Positions 23,194 to 28,949 of a stretch of DNA of 28,949 nt are shown one piece after another. Both the position numbers and the translations under genes were made by a program. Each line of letters starts with the position of its first letter. Position 1 is the first letter of the stretch. Origin of the DNA: JAAYWY01 sp050945275 (GTDB lineage: Bacteria; Bacillota; DTU030; DUMP01); NCBI GenBank assembly GCA_050945275.1, contig JBMNSQ010000007.1, positions 1 through 28,949 of the forward strand, in the 5' to 3' direction. Under the pieces are notes generated by a model. That model was not told the origin of the DNA. It saw only the letters and a program-made list of their open reading frames with translations, and did not search any database.

Positions 23194-24000
23194 TTGAAAT
23201 GGGATTATCATGTTCATTTAGAATGCGGACCTTATAATACAGATTGGATGTATCGCTTCTTAGAAACTGGCCGATTAGCTGGTTTAACTGAAATTGGTTT
23301 TTCGGAGCATGCTTATCGCTTTCGGCAAACTGAGCGGATATGGCCCTGCTGTTGGAACTTAAAGGCCGAAGTAGATGCGGATAAGTATGTTTCCTTGGTG
23401 CAAGAGGCGAAAGAAGATGGCTTTCCAGTCAAACTGGGAGTGGAAGTGGATTTTGTGCCGGGCAAAGAGGAACAATTAGAAACTTTTATTAACCAATACC
23501 CCTGGGACTATGTTATCGGTTCAGTTCATTTTATTGACGATTGGGGATTTGATCGGCCGGATCAAGCATACCTATGGAAGCAAAAAAGCATTGAGGAGAC
23601 TTACCGGCAATATTTTTTCTTGTTTAGGGAAGCAGCTAGCACCAAACTATTTGATATTATGGCTCACCCTGATGTGGTTAAAGTTTTTGGTTACCGACCC
23701 GAAGGTGGCTTAATTGATGAATACCTTCGTTCTGCTGATACCCTAGGGATGGTCGATGTATGTTTTGAGATCAGCACGGCTGGAATAAGAAAACCGGTGG
23801 GCGAACTATATCCTGCTCCTGAGTTTACCCAGGCGTTAGTACAGGCAGGCGTGGTTGCGGTAATAAACTCCGACGCTCACCGCCCTGAGGATGTAGGTCA
23901 CGGTTTTGATGCCGCCTATACATTTGCCCGTGAGCATGGCATCAACCATCTAGCCCGCTTTGACGGTCGCCAGCGCTCACTGGTCCCAATTAATTTATGA
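23194..24000 (+). CDS. PHP-domain phosphoesterase, HisJ-like histidinol-phosphatase family
   Basis: About 268 residues. N-terminal KWDYHVHLECGPYN has the metal-binding HxH of the PHP domain; further motifs are GLTEIGFSEHAYRF, KLGVEVDFVPG, VIGSVHFIDDWGFD, DIMAHPDVVKVFGY and the final NSDAHRPEDVG. This is the pattern of the polymerase/histidinol-phosphatase family, HisJ/YtvP type. No other his genes are near, so the substrate may differ. The start is taken as TTG 23194 with GAGGGGG at 23176-23182; an in-frame TTG at 23164 overlaps the regulator's stop. It is the last gene of the run before the thrS unit. Confidence 0.82.
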   Translation: MKWDYHVHLECGPYNTDWMYRFLETGRLAGLTEIGFSEHAYRFRQTERIWPCCWNLKAEVDADKYVSLVQEAKEDGFPVKLGVEVDFVPGKEEQLETFINQYPWDYVIGSVHFIDDWGFDRPDQAYLWKQKSIEETYRQYFFLFREAASTKLFDIMAHPDVVKVFGYRPEGGLIDEYLRSADTLGMVDVCFEISTAGIRKPVGELYPAPEFTQALVQAGVVAVINSDAHRPEDVGHGFDAAYTFAREHGINHLARFDGRQRSLVPINL

Positions 24001-24021
24001 ATTCGTCTATAGGAAAATAAT

Positions 24022-24050
24022 TTGACAGCTTAACTAAGAGAGCATATAAT
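24022..24050 (+). promoter_or_regulatory. consensus sigma-A promoter of thrS
   Basis: TTGACA (24022-24027) and TATAAT (24045-24050), both perfect, with an optimal 17-base spacer. Transcription should start near 24057, just before the T-box leader. Confidence 0.9.
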
Positions 24051-24064
24051 AGAGTACAAACTAA

Positions 24065-24300
24065 GCGTAGCGAAAACGATGCAGAGGATACGAAAGCCGT
24101 GTATAGGCCCCAGCGAGAAAGCGCCTTGGGTGTAAGTGCTTTTGGCAACTAAACGGCTTTATACCACCTTGAAGTGCCCACTGAAATAACAGTAGGTGGG
24201 GCCGGCTGAGGCCGTTAAACCTATTTTAAGGCGTCTTGGACGTAAACCAGGGTGGAACCGCGGAATTGCCCCGTCCCTTTTTGGGCGGGTTTATTTTATT
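24065..24300 (+). ncRNA. T-box leader of thrS (threonine, ACC specifier)
   Basis: A tRNA-sensing leader. Stem I contains the complementary pair AAAGCCG / CGGCTTT (the latter 24154-24160), an AGCGAG bulge and a GGGTGTAAG loop-like stretch. The specifier codon is ACC (24163-24165), followed by ACCTTGAAGTG as in other T-boxes, and reads threonine. A stem (CCCAC/GTGGG) and GGCCGTTA follow. The T-box sequence AGGGTGGAACCGCGG is at 24249-24263. Uncharged tRNA-Thr should favour antitermination. It fits the downstream gene exactly. Confidence 0.93.
24270..24300 (+). terminator. leader terminator of the thrS T-box
   Basis: CCCGTCC (24270-24276) pairs with GGGCGGG (24283-24289), including one T-G pair, and a T-rich run follows. 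It overlaps the side of the T-box that forms the alternative antiterminator. Confidence 0.88.
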
Positions 24301-24318
24301 TAGTAGGAGGTTACGAAG

Positions 24319-26247
24319 ATGGCGAAGATTGCGGTGAGTTGTTTGGATCAGGTAGGACAGTTTAACCCTGGGACAACTATTTTGGAGATTATTAGACAGT
24401 TGTGCCCGGATCTGGTCAAAGAAGCTTTAGTAGCTGAGGTAGATGAGGTAGTTATGGACCTTACGGCTGAGATAACTAGTGACTGCCGGATAAAAATTCT
24501 TACCTGGGAAGATGAGGCTGGGCGACGTGCTCTAAGGCATAGTGCAGCCCACGTCATGGCTGAAGCGGTGACGAAGTTGTTTCCTGAAGCAAAATTAGCC
24601 ATCGGCCCGGCGATTGATAACGGGTTCTACTATGATTTCGCTGTAAACGAACCGTTCACTCCTGAGGATTTGGAGAAGATAAGCGCTACCATGGAACAGA
24701 TAATTTGCCGGGATGTAGCATTTAAGCGAAAGGAAATAGCCCGTGATGAAGCTCTTCATTATTTCGAGACTAAAGGTGAGCGATATAAAGTAGAGCTTAT
24801 TAACGACTTACCTACTGATTCTCTAATTACCCTTTATCAGCAAGGTGACTTTGTTGATTTGTGCGCTGGACCGCACATCCCCAGCACCGGCTATATTAAG
24901 GCGTTCAAACTACTGAATGTTGCCGGTGCTTACTGGCGTGGGGATGAGAAGCGCGAGATGTTGCAGCGCATTTATGGCACAGCTTTTGTTAGTAAGGATG
25001 ACCTTGAAGAGTATCTTAATCTGTTAGAAGAAGCGGCACGAAGAGATCACCGTAAATTAGGCCGTGAGCTAGACTTGTTTTCTATACAAGAGGAAGGACC
25101 AGGTTTTCCGTTCTTCCATCCAAAAGGCATGGTACTGCGCAACGAACTAGAAGCTTTTTGGCGCGAGAAGCATCGTCAGGCCGGTTACCAAGAGATCCGT
25201 ACTCCTACTATTTTAAGTCAGGAATTGTGGCAACGATCTGGTCACTGGGATCATTATCAAGAGAACATGTACTTTACTAAAATAGATGACCGCGGTTTTG
25301 CCATTAAGCCAATGAATTGCCCTGGTGGTATTCTTGTTTATAAGAGCCGTAGTCATAGTTACCGGGAATTGCCGCTTAGACAAGCCGAAATGGGATTAGT
25401 GCATCGTCATGAACGTGCGGGAGCACTTCATGGACTAATGAGGGTACGGTGTTTTACTCAGGATGACGCCCATATTTTCATGATGCCTTCTCAAATAACC
25501 GAGGAGATAAAGGGCGTTATAGATCTTATTGATCACATATACCAGGTGTTTGGCTTTAGCTACGAGGTGGAGTTGTCTACTAAACCCGAAAATGCTATGG
25601 GTTCCGACGAAATTTGGGAAGAAGCCACGGCAGGACTGAAGAAGGCATTGGATGAAAAGGGAGTAGAGTACAGAATCAACGAAGGCGACGGAGCTTTTTA
25701 TGGTCCGAAGATAGACTTCCATCTCCGGGACTGTTTAGGACGAACTTGGCAGTGTGGGACTATCCAACTGGACTTTCTAATGCCGGAATGCTTCGAGTTA
25801 GATTATATTGGTGAGGACGGGGAGAAGCATCGTCCGGTGATGATTCACCGTACCTGTTTGGGTAGCATAGAGCGATTTATTGGTATCTTAATCGAACACT
25901 ACGCCGGCGCTTTCCCCACTTGGCTAGCCCCGGTTCAAGTGCGGATACTGCCCATTACTGATCATCAACTGGGGTATGCCAAGAAAGTTGCGGCTGAGCT
26001 AGACCAAGCAGGAGTTAGAGTGGAAGTGGACGAACGCAATGAAAAAGTTGGTTATAAGATCCGTGATGCCCAAGTACAAAAAATACCTTATATGTTGATA
26101 GTGGGTGCCAAAGAAATGGACAAGGGTACAGTATCTGTCCGTCATCGTGAACAAGGTGATTGCGGAGCTACTGTTCTTGATGACTTTATCAATGGCATTA
26201 CGGAGGAAATAGTCGAGCGCCGCAGAGAAAGCGGAAGCTGGTGTTGA
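24319..26247 (+). CDS. thrS: threonine--tRNA ligase
   Basis: 642 residues, full length. N-terminal TGS domain, then the editing (SAD) domain with HSAAHVMAEAV and the DLCAGPHIPSTG motif, then the class II catalytic core: zinc Cys in MNCPGG (about residue 333), VHRHERAGALHGLMRVR with a zinc-type His, FTQDDAHIF, PKIDFHLRD and motif 3 (MIHRTCLGSIERFIGILIEHYAGAFPTW across two lines), then the anticodon-binding domain (APVQVRILPI). It charges tRNA-Thr. ATG 24319 has AGGAGG (24305-24310) 8 bases upstream. It is regulated by the T-box upstream and ends at its own terminator. Confidence 0.98.
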   Translation: MAKIAVSCLDQVGQFNPGTTILEIIRQLCPDLVKEALVAEVDEVVMDLTAEITSDCRIKILTWEDEAGRRALRHSAAHVMAEAVTKLFPEAKLAIGPAIDNGFYYDFAVNEPFTPEDLEKISATMEQIICRDVAFKRKEIARDEALHYFETKGERYKVELINDLPTDSLITLYQQGDFVDLCAGPHIPSTGYIKAFKLLNVAGAYWRGDEKREMLQRIYGTAFVSKDDLEEYLNLLEEAARRDHRKLGRELDLFSIQEEGPGFPFFHPKGMVLRNELEAFWREKHRQAGYQEIRTPTILSQELWQRSGHWDHYQENMYFTKIDDRGFAIKPMNCPGGILVYKSRSHSYRELPLRQAEMGLVHRHERAGALHGLMRVRCFTQDDAHIFMMPSQITEEIKGVIDLIDHIYQVFGFSYEVELSTKPENAMGSDEIWEEATAGLKKALDEKGVEYRINEGDGAFYGPKIDFHLRDCLGRTWQCGTIQLDFLMPECFELDYIGEDGEKHRPVMIHRTCLGSIERFIGILIEHYAGAFPTWLAPVQVRILPITDHQLGYAKKVAAELDQAGVRVEVDERNEKVGYKIRDAQVQKIPYMLIVGAKEMDKGTVSVRHREQGDCGATVLDDFINGITEEIVERRRESGSWC

Positions 26248-26285
26248 TGAGACTTTGCAACTTTTGATTTCAAAAGCAGGCTTAA

Positions 26286-26330
26286 AACCCCGCAAAGACC
26301 GTGAAATTGGGCTTTGTGGGGTTGCTTTTT
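26286..26330 (+). terminator. intrinsic terminator of thrS
   Basis: AACCCCGCAAAG (26286-26297) pairs with CTTTGTGGGGTT (26312-26323), with one G-T pair in 12, and TTTTT follows at 26326-26330. It ends the thrS transcript. Confidence 0.92.
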
Positions 26331-26377
26331 ATAAAGCTCTCTTTTTGACTAAAATATAAGACTGAAATATCGCGTAC

Positions 26378-26406
26378 TTGCAAGCTTACTACATGCAAGG
26401 TAAAAT
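26378..26406 (+). promoter_or_regulatory. sigma-A-like promoter of the riboswitch/SLH unit
   Basis: TTGCAA (26378-26383) and TAAAAT (26401-26406) with a 17-base spacer. The expected transcription start (about 26413) lies 20 bases before the first stem of the riboswitch. Confidence 0.6.
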
Positions 26407-26427
26407 AAATCGAAGGGAAAAATTACA

Positions 26428-26540
26428 TAAAAAATCTCCGAGCCTGTTTACCCTAAAGGCGATAAGCCTATGGGTCCAGGCCGATAGGGTTATGCTGGAA
26501 ACGGTGTTGCCTCCCGGTATTGTGGAAAGGAGATGACGAC
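26428..26540 (+). ncRNA. molybdenum/tungsten-cofactor (Moco/Tuco)-type riboswitch
   Basis: A compact leader RNA closed by ATCTCC (26434-26439) and GGAGAT (26529-26534). Inside are an arm with CCTG/CAGG, ACCC/GGGT and AGGC/GCCT, a GNRA-type loop (TGGAAACG), and the conserved-looking segments CTCCGAGCC, GCCTCCCGG and GGAAAGGAGATGACGAC. I recognise these as the Moco RNA class pattern. A terminator follows and the gene downstream encodes a molybdopterin-oxidoreductase-like domain, which supports the class. Whether it senses Moco or the tungsten form depends on the presence of stem P3, which I cannot settle by eye. Other riboswitch classes I considered did not fit. Confidence 0.62.
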
Positions 26541-26560
26541 ATACAGCAGGGAACTTGTAT

Positions 26561-26590
26561 AACGTCTTCTCCGAAGGCGTTTTTTATTTT
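26561..26590 (+). terminator. expression-platform terminator after the riboswitch
   Basis: AACGTCTTC (26561-26569) pairs with GAAGGCGTT (26573-26581), with one T-G pair, a TCC loop and a following T-rich run. It lies 20-odd bases after the aptamer and 22 bases before the next start codon, as expected for transcription attenuation. Confidence 0.85.
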
Positions 26591-26611
26591 GCCTAAAGGA
26601 GTGGTTGGGAT

Positions 26612-28129
26612 ATGGAGACTGTTAACAAACGGCCTTTTGGTAGGTACATACTATTTCTCTTGGGCCTGACATTGCTTACCGGTGTTGTAACCCTACTGGT
26701 ACCGGAGACTGTGCATGCCGTGGTAGCTGATCTGGAAATAACCGGGCCCGGGCTTAAAGGAGAAGGGGTGATTATTAGCCAAGAACAGCTCCAGGGTAGT
26801 AAGCCCCTAACCTTATCAGATGGGACAGAGGTGGAACAATATGATGAATGGTACAGCTCCATCAACACTTGGCCCAGCAAGATTTGGTACAGGGGACAAG
26901 GAATTAGGTTAAAGGATCTTCTGAGTGCAGCCGGGGGCTTAAAAGAGGAAGCTAGCCTGATCAGATTTGTTTCCAGCGATGGTTTTAAAGTAACCTTTAC
27001 GGTGCAGGAATTAGTAAATGAACCTTCCTTTCGTTTTCCCAACTTTATGGATACCGGTTTACCTGGCCATCTTCCCGGTGACCCTTCAGAAGCGGTGCCG
27101 GTAGAGCCCATGATTGCCCATAGGAGTTTTTCTGCCCACACGAAAGAAGAAATTATGGATGACAGAAAATTAGATAGTGCAAATGCGAACCATCTCCTTT
27201 TTGGGCAGCGGGCGGTAACCCATCAAAATAACGCCCGGTTTGCCAAATATGTAACCAAAATAGAGGTGCTTACCGAGGAGCTATCTAAATGGGATATGCC
27301 CAGAGCTGTTCCGGCACCAGGTGAGATGCCGGCAGGAACTGTAGTGGAGCTCTACAGCCCTGTTGGCGATGAGGACAAGGTCCACTACACCATAGACGGC
27401 AGCAACCCGACCATAGAAAGTCCTATGTATAACTGGGTTGCTAGTCGGTGGTGGTCGTCCCGCGGCCCAGAAAATCTAGCCGCGATTAACCGTCCCATTG
27501 AACTTACTGAAGACACAACCATCAAGGCGGTAACAATTGGACCGGGCAAAGCAGACAGCAATGTGGCTACCTTCACCTACAAGGTGACAGGGGACAAGAA
27601 CAGTGTAAAGGAACCCTTTGCTGACATTGATGGTCATTGGGCCCAAAACAGTATAATTAAATTGGCTAATCTTGGCGCAATTAGTGGCAATCCCGACGGC
27701 ACCTTTAGACCTGACAGTAATATCACCAGAGCCCAGTACGTTACGATGCTGGTGAAGGCCTTCCATGTTGAAAGTCAAGGGGGAAAGGTCTTTGCCGACA
27801 CTGCATCACACTGGGCTAAAGACTATATCGCCGCGGCGGTAGCTGGCGGCATTGTCAGTGGATACGACAATAACAACTTTGGTCCTAACGATGATATTAC
27901 CCGTGAGCAGATGGCTGTAATGGTGGCAAAAGCAGCCCAATTAATGCCACAGGCAGATGGTAAGACACCTTTTACAGACAGCGGCAGTATCTCCAGCTGG
28001 GCCATGGATGCGGTAGCCGCAACAGTAAACAGTGGAATCATCAGCGGTTATCCCGATAACACCATCCGTCCCCAGGGTAATGCTACCAAGGCTGAGGCGG
28101 TTACAGTGATTCTAAATGCCTTACGTTAA
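26612..28129 (+). CDS. exported molybdopterin-oxidoreductase-like protein with chitobiase-like and three SLH domains
   Basis: 505 residues. A signal peptide (hydrophobic about 12-30, cleavage near VHA36) is followed by a domain (about 40-225) with VEQYDEWYSSINTWPSKIWY, RGQGIRLKDLLSAAGG, IRFVSSDGFKVTFTVQEL and HLLFGQRAVT, which resembles the molybdopterin-dependent oxidoreductase (sulfite-oxidase-like) fold. Next is a chitobiase/hexosaminidase C-terminal-type domain (about 230-325: VELYSPVGDEDKVHYTIDGS), then three SLH domains (about 333-505: FADIDGHWAQ, FADTASHWAK, FTDSGSISSWAM) for binding the cell wall. There is no cysteine at all, so the classic Mo-ligand Cys is absent. ATG 26612 follows AAAGGAG. 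It is controlled by the riboswitch upstream. Confidence 0.82.
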   Translation: METVNKRPFGRYILFLLGLTLLTGVVTLLVPETVHAVVADLEITGPGLKGEGVIISQEQLQGSKPLTLSDGTEVEQYDEWYSSINTWPSKIWYRGQGIRLKDLLSAAGGLKEEASLIRFVSSDGFKVTFTVQELVNEPSFRFPNFMDTGLPGHLPGDPSEAVPVEPMIAHRSFSAHTKEEIMDDRKLDSANANHLLFGQRAVTHQNNARFAKYVTKIEVLTEELSKWDMPRAVPAPGEMPAGTVVELYSPVGDEDKVHYTIDGSNPTIESPMYNWVASRWWSSRGPENLAAINRPIELTEDTTIKAVTIGPGKADSNVATFTYKVTGDKNSVKEPFADIDGHWAQNSIIKLANLGAISGNPDGTFRPDSNITRAQYVTMLVKAFHVESQGGKVFADTASHWAKDYIAAAVAGGIVSGYDNNNFGPNDDITREQMAVMVAKAAQLMPQADGKTPFTDSGSISSWAMDAVAATVNSGIISGYPDNTIRPQGNATKAEAVTVILNALR

Positions 28130-28157
28130 CAATAGTATGGTCTGTGTTAAGAGGTGC

Positions 28158-28233
28158 ACCCATATTGTCATCCTGAGCGACAGCGAAGGATCTGTTTGTT
28201 CCACAAACCCCTGAAGAGTTACATAATATGGGT
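28158..28233. repeat. structured intergenic repeat with terminal inverted repeats
   Basis: ACCCATATT (28158-28166) and AATATGGGT (28225-28233) are exact inverted repeats enclosing two smaller hairpins: ATCCT/AGGAT (28170-28174, 28187-28191) and GTTTGT/ACAAAC (28194-28199, 28203-28208). The internal TCATCCTGAGCG...AGCGAAGGATCT stretch resembles a dispersed repeat I have seen in many bacterial genomes. It is not a standard terminator (no T-run) and sits between the two paralogous surface-protein genes. Confidence 0.55.
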
Positions 28234-28253
28234 ACGGAGTAAGAGAGGAAGAT

Positions 28254-28949
28254 ATGATACAGCTTGCCAAGAGCAAACTCAAACTAAATAAAGAGTTCGG
28301 AAAGTCCCTGCTGATTGTATTGACACTGTTACTGTTCATTTTTTCATTGTTCCCGATGGCACCGGTATCTGCTCTTGCCGAACCCTCAGAGTACTTTGAG
28401 ATTAGCGGCCCTGGGGTGACGACGCCAATGAGGTTCACCTTGGCCGAACTGGAGGCGATGGAACAATATGAGCATGTCTACAGTGCCATCAATACCTACC
28501 CGACCAAGCAGTGGTACATGGCTCGAGGGGTCAAATTAAGGGATTTACTGGCCTTGGCTGGACTCAGGGAAGAGGCAACACTCGTTCGGTTTTACTCCCG
28601 GGATGGCTATGATGTAACCTTTACAGTTAAAGAATTGTTGGCCGACAGGCGCTACTATTTCCCCGGGTTAAAGGAGAATCACCAAAGTGACGGCAGCATT
28701 CCCGGTTCGCCGGAAGATGCAAAGGAAGTAGAGCCGATTCTGGCTTTAGTTAGCGCCGAGGGGAGCGATAACCCTGATCATATGAATGATAAGGATACCC
28801 CGCTATTGGTCCTTGGACAGCGGGCCGTAACCGAACAGGTTAGTACTCTATTTGTAAAAAATATTAATAAGATTGAAGTTCTAACCAAAGACCCGGAACA
28901 ATGGGATGAACCAAGGATGAATGTGCCTAATGGATCTACACTGCCCCCG
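28254..28949 (+). CDS. exported paralog of the upstream surface protein, truncated by the window end
   Basis: 232 residues are visible and the frame is open to the last base, so the C-terminus is missing. Signal peptide (hydrophobic about 19-33, cleavage after SALA42), then the same domain as the preceding gene: MEQYEHVYSAINTYPTKQWY, ARGVKLRDLLALAGL, VRFYSRDGYDVTFTVKELL, LLVLGQRAVTEQ, NKIEVLTKDPEQWDEP. It also has no cysteine in the visible part. A chitobiase-like and SLH tail is expected beyond the window by analogy, but not seen. Start ATG 28254 has GAGAGGA upstream. It may be read from the riboswitch promoter together with the first paralog. Confidence 0.8.
   Translation, partial: MIQLAKSKLKLNKEFGKSLLIVLTLLLFIFSLFPMAPVSALAEPSEYFEISGPGVTTPMRFTLAELEAMEQYEHVYSAINTYPTKQWYMARGVKLRDLLALAGLREEATLVRFYSRDGYDVTFTVKELLADRRYYFPGLKENHQSDGSIPGSPEDAKEVEPILALVSAEGSDNPDHMNDKDTPLLVLGQRAVTEQVSTLFVKNINKIEVLTKDPEQWDEPRMNVPNGSTLPP

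Noticed and set aside
26593..27141. A 182-residue minus-strand frame
   Set aside because: It is antisense to the signal peptide and first domain of the riboswitch-controlled gene and covers its ribosome site.
1..28949. CRISPR array, tRNA or rRNA genes
   Set aside because: No regularly spaced direct repeats and no tRNA-like cloverleaf or conserved rRNA sequence were found on reading both strands.

Overview
The window reads as chromosome from a low-to-mid GC anaerobic Firmicute, most likely a clostridial lineage of the Peptococcaceae/Moorella/Desulfotomaculum kind. This is inferred from a B12-dependent (oxygen-independent) ribonucleotide reductase, T-box control of thrS, SepF, S-layer homology (SLH) proteins, ATP-type PEP carboxykinase, many GTG/TTG starts with strong AGGAGG ribosome sites, and a molybdenum/tungsten-cofactor-type riboswitch. 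No species can be named from the sequence alone.

Layout. 1-590: a broken 3' end of an rlmD/rumA-like rRNA methyltransferase gene, a long inverted repeat with a T-rich tail, and otherwise non-coding DNA; this looks like the scar or edge of an integrated element. 591-3150: accessory genes (EamA-type exporter, RacX/YgeA-type amino-acid racemase, YiiX-like papain-fold hydrolase whose upstream region resembles a decayed T-box leader). 3303-3917 (minus): 3-methyladenine DNA glycosylase. 4268-6958: pckA and queG. 6947-7690 (minus): a LysM-LysM-BsuPI protein. 7745 onward (plus): a promoter followed by a YlbF-family gene, a HAD phosphatase, YjbQ, and nrdJ interrupted by a 371-residue homing-endonuclease intein placed exactly before the catalytic radical cysteine. 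Then aspartate aminotransferase, sepF, dnaE, a DUF2007-like small protein, pyk, proB, proA, a YbgC-type thioesterase, an OmpR-type response regulator and a PHP-family phosphatase, all on the plus strand and closely packed.

24022-26330: an autonomous thrS unit with a consensus sigma-A promoter, a T-box leader with a threonine ACC specifier, a leader terminator, thrS and a final terminator. 26378-28949: a promoter, a Moco/Tuco-like riboswitch with its own intrinsic terminator, an exported protein with a molybdopterin-oxidoreductase-like domain, a chitobiase-like domain and three SLH domains, a structured intergenic repeat, and a second exported paralog that runs off the window end. Neither paralog contains a cysteine in the part visible, although the Mo ligand of sulfite-oxidase-fold enzymes is a cysteine. 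This cofactor-sensing switch in front of cysteine-free cell-surface proteins is the most unusual arrangement in the window.

How genes work together: pckA, pyk and the aminotransferase sit around the PEP/pyruvate/oxaloacetate node; proB-proA start proline synthesis; nrdJ and dnaE serve DNA synthesis; sepF serves division; thrS is controlled by uncharged tRNA-Thr. No tRNA, rRNA, CRISPR array or complete insertion sequence was seen.
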